This document shows positions 1-7,494 of a stretch of 36,182 nt of DNA, piece after piece. The DNA is from Pseudomonadota bacterium (GTDB lineage: Bacteria; Desulfobacterota; Desulfarculia; Adiutricales; JAGVGV01). Every line of letters begins with the position of its first letter. Within the stretch, counting starts at the first letter, position 1. Below the pieces are notes generated by a model. It was not told the origin of the DNA and ran no database searches. It saw nothing but the letters and a program-made list of their open reading frames with translations. Where the stretch lies: NCBI GenBank assembly GCA_018830135.1, contig JAHJTB010000341.1, forward strand, positions 1 to 36,182. The letters are read 5' to 3'. The position numbers and the translations under genes are program-made.

Positions 1-1155
1 CAGGCCGATTACCGTGAGGCCATGGACGCCGGAGGCCTGGACCTGCCCATGGTCTATCGGGACCTGTTCGGCGAGGAGCGTTTCAACGATCTGTTCGTGT
101 TGACCTCGACGTCCGGCACCACCGGCATCCCTACGCCGTACCCGCTCTTCAAGAAAGGCCTTGACCGCGTGGCCGATATCTTCGGGCGCATCGGCTGGCG
201 GGTGGGCATGCGTCCCGGTGACCGGATGGCCCTCTGCTTCGGCCTGAGCATGCACGCGGCCGGCACGCCGCAGATGTTCTGGTTCCGGACACTGCCGGGT
301 CTGACGATCATTCCCATGGGGGCCGAGGCCGGCACCGAAAGGCTGCTCACGTTTTTCAAGGTTTTCAAGCCCACCATCTTTACCGGCACCCCGTCCCTGG
401 CCCTGCACCTGATCGAACGGGCGCCAGAGGTTCTGGGGGAACCGGTGGGCGCCTTGAGTTTCAAGACGCTCTTCTGCGGGGCCGAGCCTGGCGCGGGCAT
501 CCCGGAAGTGCGTAGTCGCCTTGAAACGGAATACGGGGCCAGGCTCTTCGACGTGGGGGCCGGGTACGGCTGCTCTTGCGACCATCCCGTCTACCAGGGC
601 ATGCACTGGGTGGCCGACGACTTCTGCCTCTACGAACTGGTCGACCCGGAGACCCATGAGCCGGTGCCCATGGAAAACGGCGCCACGGGTCTGGCCGTCT
701 TCACGCCGCTGGAACCCGAACACGGTCATTTCTTCTGGAGCCTGCGCTACACCCTCAACGACATCCACCAGGTCTTCACCGATCCCTGCCCCTGCGGCAA
801 GAGCGGGTTCCGGTATAAAGTCGTGGGTCGGGCCGACGATATGCTCAAGGTCAAGGGCGTGCCTGTATACCCGGCCGGTTTGCAGGGCGTGATCCACTCC
901 TTCATTCCCAGGGTCACCGGCGCCTTCCGCATCCTCCTGGACGAACCGCCGCCGCGGGTGGTGCCTCCGCTCAAATTGAAAATCGAACACGGTGAAGGCC
1001 TGACCGAAGCCGGCCTGCCGGCCCTGGAAGCCGAGATACTGGCCCAGATGAAGAGCCTGCTCAAAGTGTCGCCGTCCATTGAGTGGCTGAAACCGGATAC
1101 TTTGGAACGGGCCACCAGGAAGACCCAGCTGATTGAGAAGCTGTACGAGAAATAG
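1..1155 (+). CDS. AMP-forming CoA ligase, phenylacetate-CoA ligase-like (5' end outside window)
   Basis: Adenylate-forming ligase that would activate a carboxylic acid (aryl or acyl) with ATP and CoA to the CoA thioester in the cytoplasm. The frame is open from base 1 (QADYREAM...), so the N-terminus lies outside the window and the visible 384 residues are most of a protein usually near 430 residues. The P-loop-like AMP-binding motif TSTSGTTGIPTP is encoded at about 106-135, and the C-terminal hinge GRADDMLKVKGVPVYP at about 826-873 is typical of the PaaK branch. It is followed after 25 bp by a DUF35 protein and then a thiolase, all plus strand, suggesting one CoA-thioester pathway. The substrate cannot be read from the sequence. 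The Cys-containing stretch GYGCSCDHP (about 562-588) is not one I can assign to a known subgroup. Confidence 0.85.
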   Translation, partial: QADYREAMDAGGLDLPMVYRDLFGEERFNDLFVLTSTSGTTGIPTPYPLFKKGLDRVADIFGRIGWRVGMRPGDRMALCFGLSMHAAGTPQMFWFRTLPGLTIIPMGAEAGTERLLTFFKVFKPTIFTGTPSLALHLIERAPEVLGEPVGALSFKTLFCGAEPGAGIPEVRSRLETEYGARLFDVGAGYGCSCDHPVYQGMHWVADDFCLYELVDPETHEPVPMENGATGLAVFTPLEPEHGHFFWSLRYTLNDIHQVFTDPCPCGKSGFRYKVVGRADDMLKVKGVPVYPAGLQGVIHSFIPRVTGAFRILLDEPPPRVVPPLKLKIEHGEGLTEAGLPALEAEILAQMKSLLKVSPSIEWLKPDTLERATRKTQLIEKLYEK

Positions 1156-1180
1156 GCGGGTTTAAACAAGGCCATATCCT

Positions 1181-1618
1181 ATGGAAACAGAACCGAAAAA
1201 GATAGCGGAAGGGCTGTTCCGTCTTCCCGAAAACGACGATCCGGGGGGGCTCATCGGGAGCCGTTGCGGCGCCTGCAATGCGGTGTCGTTTCCCCGGCGG
1301 AGTCTCTGCCCGTGTTGTCTGGAACGGGAAAACGTGGCCGAAACGCGGCTTGGCCGGGAAGGGACGCTTTACTCCTTCTCGATCAACCAAATGGCCCCGG
1401 CGGGCTTTACCGCTCCGTACGTGACCGGCAAGGTGGACCTGCCCGAAAAGGTGCGGATATTCGCCGTCATTACCGGCGTGGAGCCGGATGAATCGGCCCT
1501 GAGCATCGGCCAGGCCATGGAACTGGTCTTCGGCCCGGTGGCGATGGATGAATCGGGCGAACCGCTCTGGGGCTACATGTTTCGACCCGCGGCCGGGGCG
1601 CCGGGAAGGGGGCGGTAA
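1181..1618 (+). CDS. Zn-ribbon OB-fold protein (DUF35 family)
   Basis: A 145-residue protein with an N-terminal rubredoxin-like zinc ribbon (C29, C32, C43, C46) followed by an OB-fold half, the usual arrangement of DUF35/ChsH2-type proteins. Family members are obligate partners of thiolases, for example BbsA with BbsB in anaerobic toluene degradation, and of archaeal acyl-CoA enzymes, where they shape or channel the CoA substrate. Here the gene stands 2 bp upstream of a thiolase gene, so an equivalent heteromeric thiolase complex is likely. That is inference from order and family; the substrate is unknown. Length is normal for the family. Confidence 0.85.
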   Translation: METEPKKIAEGLFRLPENDDPGGLIGSRCGACNAVSFPRRSLCPCCLERENVAETRLGREGTLYSFSINQMAPAGFTAPYVTGKVDLPEKVRIFAVITGVEPDESALSIGQAMELVFGPVAMDESGEPLWGYMFRPAAGAPGRGR

Positions 1619-1621
1619 GGC

Positions 1622-2803
1622 ATGGGACGTCTGGCGAGGGAAGCCTGCATCATCGGCACGAGCATGACGCACTTTGGAAAGTTCCCGGATAAACGTCTTC
1701 GCGATCTGGCCCGGGAAGCGGCCTGGGCGGCCATGGACGACGCCGGGGTCCATCCCAAGCAGGTCCAGGCCGTGTACTGCGGCAACGCGGTCGAGGGCCT
1801 GTTGTCGGGCCAGGAGGACGTCCGGGGCCAGGTGGCCATGCGGGACGCGGGGCTGGCCGGAAAGCCGATCGTCAACACCGCCAACGCCTGCGCTTCATCG
1901 TCCACCGCGCTGAGGGAAGCCTGGCTGGCGGTGGCCTCGGGCCTGTACGACGTCGTGCTGGCCGTGGGCTTCGAGAAGCTCTTCGTGGGCGACACCGGCC
2001 TGACCACCCGGGCCCTGGCGAGCTGCACCGACGTGGCCGTGGAAGGCAATCTGGGCGTCTTCTTCCCCGGCATGTACGCCATGGACGCCAAGCGGTACAT
2101 GCACGAAACGGGTTGCACCCGGGAGCAGTTCGCCAAGGTCTGCGTCAAGAACCATAAGAACGGCGCCCTCAACCCAAAGGCCCAGGTCCGCCGGGAGGTC
2201 ACGGTGGAAGAGGTCCTGGCCTCGAAGACCGTGGCCGACCCGATCACGCTCTACATGTGTTCGCCCATCGGCGACGGCGGGGCGGCGGCGGTGGTCTGCG
2301 CCGACCGCGTGGCCCGGCGTTTCAGAATCGATCCGATCCATATCGCGGCCATCGGCATGGCCTCGGGCGGATACCAGGACATGGCCATCGACGAGGTCAA
2401 GCCCACGGCCACCCAAATGGCCGCCGCCGAGGCGTTCGATATCTCGGGTATCGGACCGGAAGACGTCGACCTGGTTGAACTGCACGGCGCCTTTTCTCCT
2501 GCCGAGTTCATGTACTTCGAGCAGCTTGGCTTCTGCGGCCCGGGGGAGGCGCCCCGGTATCTGGAGGACGGCGAGACCGAGATCACGGGACGTATACCGG
2601 TCAACACCAGCGGCGGCCTGGAATCGAAAGGCCACCCCGTCGGCGCCACCGGCCTGGCCATGGTCCACGAGGTGACCGGCCAGCTCTGGGGACGGTGCGG
2701 CGAAAGGCAGGTTCTCGATCCCAAAGTGGGACTGGTACACAACGGCGGCGGGCTCATCGGCGGCGACGCCGCGGTCATGTGCGTTCATATATTCAGGAAA
2801 TAA
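1622..2803 (+). CDS. Thiolase family protein, SCP-x/BbsB-like
   Basis: A 393-residue thiolase-fold enzyme that would cleave or form a beta-ketoacyl-CoA. The nucleophile is Cys90 in NTANACASSS, and the second catalytic element is His338 in SKGHPVGATG. The C-terminal catalytic cysteine of classical thiolases is replaced by His-Asn in LVHNGGGLIGG (H373, N374), as in SCP-x thiolases and the DUF35-dependent BbsB type. This fits the adjacent Zn-ribbon OB-fold gene, from which it is separated by only 3 bp, so co-translation is likely. Thiolysis in a degradative pathway is more likely than synthesis, given the CoA ligase upstream, but direction and substrate are inferred. Confidence 0.88.
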   Translation: MGRLAREACIIGTSMTHFGKFPDKRLRDLAREAAWAAMDDAGVHPKQVQAVYCGNAVEGLLSGQEDVRGQVAMRDAGLAGKPIVNTANACASSSTALREAWLAVASGLYDVVLAVGFEKLFVGDTGLTTRALASCTDVAVEGNLGVFFPGMYAMDAKRYMHETGCTREQFAKVCVKNHKNGALNPKAQVRREVTVEEVLASKTVADPITLYMCSPIGDGGAAAVVCADRVARRFRIDPIHIAAIGMASGGYQDMAIDEVKPTATQMAAAEAFDISGIGPEDVDLVELHGAFSPAEFMYFEQLGFCGPGEAPRYLEDGETEITGRIPVNTSGGLESKGHPVGATGLAMVHEVTGQLWGRCGERQVLDPKVGLVHNGGGLIGGDAAVMCVHIFRK

Positions 2804-2810
2804 TCGGTTT

Positions 2811-2824
2811 CGCCCCACGGGGCG
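2811..2824. other. Short GC hairpin between thiolase and DUF2148 genes
   Basis: CGCCCCACGGGGCG can fold as a 5-bp stem with a 4-nt loop in the 62-bp gap between the thiolase stop and the next gene. No T-run follows on either strand, so it is more likely an mRNA stability or attenuation element than a full terminator. Confidence 0.3.
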
Positions 2825-2865
2825 ACGCGCTTTATCGGCATCAATAACCAGCAAGGGAGGATGGT

Positions 2866-3654
2866 ATGGAAAAGTTCGATCAGCAACGGGGTGAGGAATA
2901 CGTAAAGGACTGGCCCCGGTTTTCGGCCCAGGACCTTCGACGGCGCGAGGCCACCATCCAGGCGGCCAGGCTCTGCATGAACGCGGCCCTGACCGCGCCG
3001 ATGGCCGGCGGCGTGCCCCAAATCGAGGCGCACCTGGTCTACGGCCAGGAAGAGCTGGAAAAAGTGGCCCGCCGGATGGAGAGCCTGGCCTACCTCAATG
3101 ACAAATGGACCAAGCGGTTCCTCAGCGAGGCGGTCATGGTGCGGGAATCGGATGTGATTCTGTTCCTGGGGAACTATCGGGCCATTGAGACGCCCTTGGA
3201 CGCCAACTGCGGAATGTGCGGCGGGCCCCAGGGCTGTGCGTTTATGTACACCAGGCGGAAGACCAAAATGGGCCTGATCGACATCACCGACCGGCGCTCC
3301 GAAACCATTCTCGATGGACCGATGTGCGCCGTCCGGGTGGACGATTTCGGGTACGCCTGGGCCTCGGCCGTCTGGATGGCCCAGACCCTGCTTGTGGACG
3401 CCCGGCCCTTCATGAGCGTGGGACTGGCCGGCCAGAAGCTGGGCTATTGCCCCGATTCGCCGATCATGGTGGGCATTCCCATGGCCACCCTGTCCAAGAG
3501 TCCCTATCAGGACATCAACCTCGACTACCACCTGATCAATATGGACAAGATGATCGACAACACCCGCAAAAACTTCGTGGTCAACCGGCAGACGGCGTCG
3601 GGTATCAACTTCGACTACCGGACCCAGGACCCCAGGTCGGGAGAGGAGGCGTAA
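2866..3654 (+). CDS. Ferredoxin-domain protein, DUF2148 family (first of pair)
   Basis: A 262-residue protein of the DUF2148 type, a family named for a ferredoxin-like domain and common in strict anaerobes. A cysteine cluster NCGMCGGPQGC (C115, C118, C124) probably holds an Fe-S cluster, and Cys37 sits in the N-terminal helix. A strong ribosome site AAGGGAGGATGGT precedes the ATG at 2866. It ends one base before the start of a second protein of the same type (3656), so the two are surely co-translated and may form a heterodimer. I know of no proven reaction for the family; a redox or maturation role next to the thiolase/ligase genes is inference. Confidence 0.75.
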   Translation: MEKFDQQRGEEYVKDWPRFSAQDLRRREATIQAARLCMNAALTAPMAGGVPQIEAHLVYGQEELEKVARRMESLAYLNDKWTKRFLSEAVMVRESDVILFLGNYRAIETPLDANCGMCGGPQGCAFMYTRRKTKMGLIDITDRRSETILDGPMCAVRVDDFGYAWASAVWMAQTLLVDARPFMSVGLAGQKLGYCPDSPIMVGIPMATLSKSPYQDINLDYHLINMDKMIDNTRKNFVVNRQTASGINFDYRTQDPRSGEEA

Positions 3655-3655
3655 C

Positions 3656-4492
3656 ATGGCGAGAATCAAAGGAGGCGACGCGGCCCGGGAAGCGGTGCAT
3701 CAGGCGGCCGGCCTCGCGGCCGTCGCGGCTTATCGGGCCCCGCAGCTTACGGGGCGGCTCGATATCCAGATCGAGATCATCACCGGAGAGGACCAGGACC
3801 CTATCATCGAGTTCGCGGGCGCCCTGGCCCCCATCTCCCCGGTCATGGCCTTCGACTACCAGACGATGAAGTATTTCCGGGAAAAAAACGCGCCCTTGGT
3901 CTGCGTCCTGATCGGGGCCAGGCTGGACCGTTCCGAACTGAACTGGGACTGCGGCGGCTGCGGTTTTCCCACTTGCGCCGAATTCAATCAATACGCCAAG
4001 GACAACGGCGGGCCGGGCACGCTCTTCGGCGGCCCCTCCTGCCTCTGGAAGGTTCAGGACTTTGCCGCGGCCTGCGACTTTGCCTGCGCGGCGGCCAGCC
4101 AGTACCGGGTGGACGCCCGGCCCATGGGAACCATCGGCGCCGCCTGCGGGGGGGTGGGGTACCAACCCGAATGCACCTCCCGTATCGCCGTGCTGCTCGG
4201 CCCGCCGGGAGACTTCATCTTCTTCAGCCGGCGCCAGAACCGGGACGCCTTCCCCATCGAGCAGCATATCCAGTCCCTGCTTCGCACCTCGCCCACCCAC
4301 TGGCAGGCCTTCCCGGGCAGTACCAAGCCCTGCCTCAAGGCCAAGGACGACTGGTGGAATGAAATGGAATACGTCAAGTGGGAGCCGATGTCCGATGCGG
4401 AAATGGGCTTTGTCAACGAGACCATGGGTAAGGTCCAGCAAGTGGCCATGAAGCACGTGCCGAACATAACGGCTTGGTACAAAGAGGAATAG
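3656..4492 (+). CDS. Ferredoxin-domain protein, DUF2148 family (second of pair)
   Basis: A 278-residue paralogue-like partner of the preceding gene. It carries CGGCGFPTC (C99, C102, C107), the same spacing as the 4Fe-4S domain found in RnfB/AcsC-type proteins, with further cysteines in a following stretch (GGPSC, ACDFAC and GAACGG between about residues 125 and 165) that could complete one or two clusters. The ATG at 3656 follows the upstream TAA by one base. The extended C-terminus, rich in aromatic residues, has no motif I recognise. A heteromeric Fe-S protein with its neighbour is the simplest reading. Probable last gene of this operon, as the next gene is convergent. Confidence 0.72.
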   Translation: MARIKGGDAAREAVHQAAGLAAVAAYRAPQLTGRLDIQIEIITGEDQDPIIEFAGALAPISPVMAFDYQTMKYFREKNAPLVCVLIGARLDRSELNWDCGGCGFPTCAEFNQYAKDNGGPGTLFGGPSCLWKVQDFAAACDFACAAASQYRVDARPMGTIGAACGGVGYQPECTSRIAVLLGPPGDFIFFSRRQNRDAFPIEQHIQSLLRTSPTHWQAFPGSTKPCLKAKDDWWNEMEYVKWEPMSDAEMGFVNETMGKVQQVAMKHVPNITAWYKEE

Positions 4493-4525
4493 TTCACAGG
4501 TCCATGAGCCGGTATTAGCCGTCGG

Positions 4526-4565
4526 CCCGGACTATCACCGCGTTCCGCTTTTCGGTGGGTCCAGG
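4526..4565. terminator. Possible bidirectional terminator between convergent genes
   Basis: The gap between the DUF2148 gene and the convergent CapA-like gene contains GGAC-tat-CACCG and CGGTG-gg-GTCC arms, an interrupted stem around a T-rich loop. No clean T-run follows, so the call is weak. Confidence 0.25.
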
Positions 4566-5639
4566 TTATCGTTTGGCCTTCTTGACAGGCGCCGGCTTCA
4601 GGCCGCCGTCCGGCCGCAGGGCGTTGGACCGGGGAAAGTCCTGTCGGCCCAGGTCGTACATGAGTTTGACGGCCGAGTCCATGGTGTCCGAGTGGGGATG
4701 GCGGCCGAAATCCTGCAAAAAGGATACGACGCGGCCGCCGGTCAGCCGGCCCCGGGCGTCCAGTTCGGCCAGCAGCAGGGGGGCGTACCCGGTGACGCCC
4801 TTGACGTTGATGCCCTTGCCCGTGCAGAAGTTGCCCAGGGAGTAGGCGATCAGACGCCCGCGGTACACTTCCGCGGCCCGGGGCACGTGCGGCCCGTGTC
4901 CCAGGACCAGGTCGGCTCCGGCTTCGATCATGGCCCGGGAGAAGCGGACCACCTCGCCGCGTTTTTCACCATGATAGTATTCCATGGCCCGGGGTGTGCG
5001 GACGGCCTCGCTGCCCTCCATGCCGCCGTGAAAGGAGACGATGACGATCTCGTTCTGCCGGGCTAGGTCGCCGACCATGCGTTTGGCTTCGGGAATGTCG
5101 AGCATCCAGTGGGAGTGGGACGAGGTGTGAAAGGCGATCATGGCCACGCGCAGGCCGCGCACGGTCAGCCGGGCCGCGGTATCGGGCGGGCCGGACCAGG
5201 CGATGCCGGCCCGGGTCAGGGTGTCGATGGTGTCCTGCTTGCCGATCGGCCCGTAGTCGTTGATGTGGTTGTTGGCGATGGAAACCATGTTGACCCCGGC
5301 CTCGGCCAGGAAGCGGGCGTAAGAGGGCGGGGTGCGGAAAATATAGGCGTATCCGTCCTTGAAGACCTTGGTCGGTTCGCCCCGGTCGGTCAGCGTGCCT
5401 TCGTAATTGCAGAAGACCACGTCCCGGTCGGCCAGAAGGGGCCTGACCGCGGCGAATGAGCCGGCGCCGCCGTCTTCGGGCAGCATGTTTTCCGTGCCCA
5501 GCATCACGTCGCCCATGGCCGCCACCCGGATGACTTCGCCGGCAGCCGCCGGCCAGGCCGCCGACAGGATCAGGATCGCGGCCAGCGCCGCCGGCCAGAA
5601 AGACCGATTATTTTTCACGGGTCGGATGAATCGGTTCAT
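4566..5639 (-). CDS. CapA-family exported protein (poly-gamma-glutamate synthesis type)
   Basis: A 357-residue protein with a basic start, hydrophobic core and an AxA-type cleavage region (WPAAAG, about residues 29-34), so it is exported or anchored. The metallophosphoesterase-like CapA motifs are all present: GDVMLG, NYEGTLTD, ANNHINDYG, SFHGGMEGSE, and GHGPHVPRAAEVYRGRLIAYSLGNF in which only the GHGPH and SLGNF parts are strongly diagnostic. CapA proteins are linked to poly-gamma-glutamate capsule export, but many bacteria carry the domain alone. No capB or capC gene is seen here, so a periplasmic hydrolase of unknown substrate is just as likely. It lies 15 bp downstream of a small Cys-rich gene on the same strand and is probably co-transcribed. 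Confidence 0.82.
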   Translation of the reverse strand: MNRFIRPVKNNRSFWPAALAAILILSAAWPAAAGEVIRVAAMGDVMLGTENMLPEDGGAGSFAAVRPLLADRDVVFCNYEGTLTDRGEPTKVFKDGYAYIFRTPPSYARFLAEAGVNMVSIANNHINDYGPIGKQDTIDTLTRAGIAWSGPPDTAARLTVRGLRVAMIAFHTSSHSHWMLDIPEAKRMVGDLARQNEIVIVSFHGGMEGSEAVRTPRAMEYYHGEKRGEVVRFSRAMIEAGADLVLGHGPHVPRAAEVYRGRLIAYSLGNFCTGKGINVKGVTGYAPLLLAELDARGRLTGGRVVSFLQDFGRHPHSDTMDSAVKLMYDLGRQDFPRSNALRPDGGLKPAPVKKAKR

Positions 5640-5654
5640 GACCGCGGCCGCGCC

Positions 5655-5870
5655 TCAGGCCTCGCCCTTGAGCTGGCGCTCGCGTTCGTACCGCTTTTCG
5701 CTCTTGCGGCACAGCTCCCAGATCACGCACTGGGACCGGAACTTGCAATAGGTGCACGGGTCCGTGCAGGCCTCGCAGTCGTCCAGACAGGCCTCGCAGT
5801 ACCCGATTTCCATCTTCTGACACCGGACCGCCGCCTGGCGGTCCGGATGGTTCTTGCAGAATTCGCCCAC
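5655..5870 (-). CDS. Small Cys-rich zinc-finger-like protein, unknown function
   Basis: A 71-residue protein with eleven cysteines. The order FCKNHPDRQA...RCQKMEIGYCEAC resembles a B-box-type zinc finger (C-x2-H spacing then C-x-x-C), followed by C-rich DDCEACTDPCTYCKFRSQC that could hold a second metal or Fe-S site; the tail is charged. The GTG start at 5870 is supported by GGAGGAG eight bases upstream. It precedes the CapA-like gene and follows the radical SAM gene on the same strand. I do not recognise a family with a proven role; a metal-binding accessory protein is all that can be said. Confidence 0.65.
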   Translation of the reverse strand: MGEFCKNHPDRQAAVRCQKMEIGYCEACLDDCEACTDPCTYCKFRSQCVIWELCRKSEKRYERERQLKGEA

Positions 5871-5949
5871 GTCTCGTTCTCCTCCGCCGGGGACCGGCCC
5901 CGGATTTGCCCCTTAGTATGTACGCTAAGGCGGACTTGGGCAAGCCTTT

Positions 5950-6906
5950 CTACTCGGTCCGGGAAAAGACCTCGGACGTCTCGAAGTCCGGCAGGTAGGT
6001 CTCGGAAGCATCCAGTTCCTGGACGAAAACGTTCTCCAGTCCCAGGTCCAGGGCCGCGTCGAGAGCGGCGTCGTACTCGGCCTCGGTCAGGCCGCGGGAC
6101 AGTTCGGGGAATTCCGCCGCCCGGTGGCAGGGCCGGTACTGGGCCATGAGGCTCAGCCAGACCCCGGTCCCGAACCGCCCGGCCAGGTCGGCCAGGACCC
6201 GGTCCGTGCCGGCCAGTCCGCCGGGCAGGACCAGGTGGCGGATCAGAAGCCCCCGCACGGCCAGGCCCCGGTCGTCGGTCTCCAGGTGCCCCGCCTGGCG
6301 GTGCATGATCTCCAGGGCCCGGCGATTGACGGCCGGATAGTTTTCCGCCCCGGAATAACGGTCCGCGGCTTCCTCGTCCGCGTACTTGGCGTCCGGCAGG
6401 TACACGTCGATCAGGCCGTCCAGGAGCTTCAAGGCGGCCGGGGAATCGAACCCGCCGGTGTTGTAGACCAGGGGCAGGTTCAGGCCGCGTTCCCGGGCCC
6501 GGGCCAGGGCGGCCAGAATCTGGGGGACCCAGGGGGTGGGGGAGACCAGGTTGATGTTGTGGGCGCCCCGGTCCTGCAGGTCGAGCATGATCTCGGCCAG
6601 TTCCGAGTCATCGACCGGCCGGCCCCGGCCTTGTTGGGAAATCTGGTGATTCTGGCAGAAGACGCAGGTCAGGGGGCATCCGGAAAAAAACACGGTCCCC
6701 GAGCCCCGCCGGCCCGATATGGGCGGTTCCTCGCCGAAATGGAGCAGGTGGGCCGCCAGCCGGACCCGGTCGCCGGCGCCGCAAGGCCCGGTCTGCCCCG
6801 CGCTCCGGTCCGCGCCGCAGGCGTGGCCGCAGAGCCCGCATCGTTCGAGCATGCGGCGGGCGGAATCGGCCCGCCGATGCAAATTCGTCAGGTCGCCGGC
6901 GTTCAT
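5950..6906 (-). CDS. Radical SAM protein, PflX-like (COG1313)
   Basis: A radical S-adenosylmethionine protein of about 318 residues if started at the ATG at 6906; an upstream TTG at 6927 is possible and neither has a clear ribosome site. The cluster motif is C77-x3-C81-x2-C84 (SGCPLTCVFCQNH). An N-terminal CGLCGHACGADR...GPCG block and FGEEPPISGRRGSG between are the signature of the PflX group, annotated as putative pyruvate-formate-lyase activases but with unproven targets. It lacks the extra ferredoxin insert of class II glycyl-radical activases. Because the window has a glycyl radical enzyme about 11 kb away without its own activase, a link is possible but not shown; PflX proteins are usually distinct from true activases. 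Confidence 0.8.
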   Translation of the reverse strand: MNAGDLTNLHRRADSARRMLERCGLCGHACGADRSAGQTGPCGAGDRVRLAAHLLHFGEEPPISGRRGSGTVFFSGCPLTCVFCQNHQISQQGRGRPVDDSELAEIMLDLQDRGAHNINLVSPTPWVPQILAALARARERGLNLPLVYNTGGFDSPAALKLLDGLIDVYLPDAKYADEEAADRYSGAENYPAVNRRALEIMHRQAGHLETDDRGLAVRGLLIRHLVLPGGLAGTDRVLADLAGRFGTGVWLSLMAQYRPCHRAAEFPELSRGLTEAEYDAALDAALDLGLENVFVQELDASETYLPDFETSEVFSRTE

Positions 6907-6978
6907 GACCGACAGGCTATAGCACAACGCCGGGCCGGTGGAAAGGGGATGCCCCCCGGATTCAAGGGCCGGGCCGGA

Positions 6979-7245
6979 TCACTCGCGCTCCAGCCCGAAG
7001 ACGACCGTGTTGGCCGCGTCCGGACACTGGAGTTCGTCAATCATGTTGATCCAGTCGTCATCCGGCGTCTGTCTGGCGTACGCGGTCAGGTAGGGCAGCA
7101 GGGCCGAAACCGCGTGCATGCAGGCCCCCTTGGGCTGGACCGGCTCGAGGACGGCCCCTTCCTTGAAGTGGAAATAGTCGCCGACCTTGTACCCGGCCGC
7201 GCAGTCCCCCTTGACCGACTTGACCGTACACTTGACGTTGAACAT
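6979..7245 (-). CDS. TIGR04076 family protein, unknown function
   Basis: An 88-residue protein matching the TIGR04076 pattern: short beta strands at the start, DCAAGYKVGDYF, a conserved cysteine in GACMHAVSALLPYL and the end motif QCPDAANTVVFGLER. The family is found mainly in anaerobes and has no assigned function. The ATG at 7245 has GGAGG six bases upstream. It runs ahead of the radical SAM gene on the same strand with about 70 bp between, so co-transcription is plausible. Three conserved cysteines could bind a metal or be redox active, which is inference. Confidence 0.78.
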   Translation of the reverse strand: MFNVKCTVKSVKGDCAAGYKVGDYFHFKEGAVLEPVQPKGACMHAVSALLPYLTAYARQTPDDDWINMIDELQCPDAANTVVFGLERE

Positions 7246-7494
7246 GCCTGCCTCCTGTCCGTGCCAGGTTGAATTCGCGACCGGCCCGGGCCGGCCGAAA
7301 ACGTTATGTGAAAACGGAATGCTCCCAGTGAAACAAGGTTTGGGTTCCAGGTCAAGGAATTATTGCCCCCATTGCCGGGTTCCCGAACTCCGGCTTGCGG
7401 CCTGGTACTGGAAACTCCGTATTCCCCTTTTCGCGTTACGGGGTCGCTTCTCGACTCGGTCGTTTCGGATGCAATACGGTGTTGAGGCAGGGCC
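7246..7494. other. Intergenic gap, no gene seen
   Basis: A 249-bp stretch with lower GC than its neighbours. It holds a bulged hairpin (GCCGG-GTT / AAC-T-CCGGC near 7374-7395), but neither this nor the 7-bp palindrome overlapping the CHAT stop codon (7482-7498) is followed by a T-run. No promoter or small gene could be supported. Confidence 0.4.
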
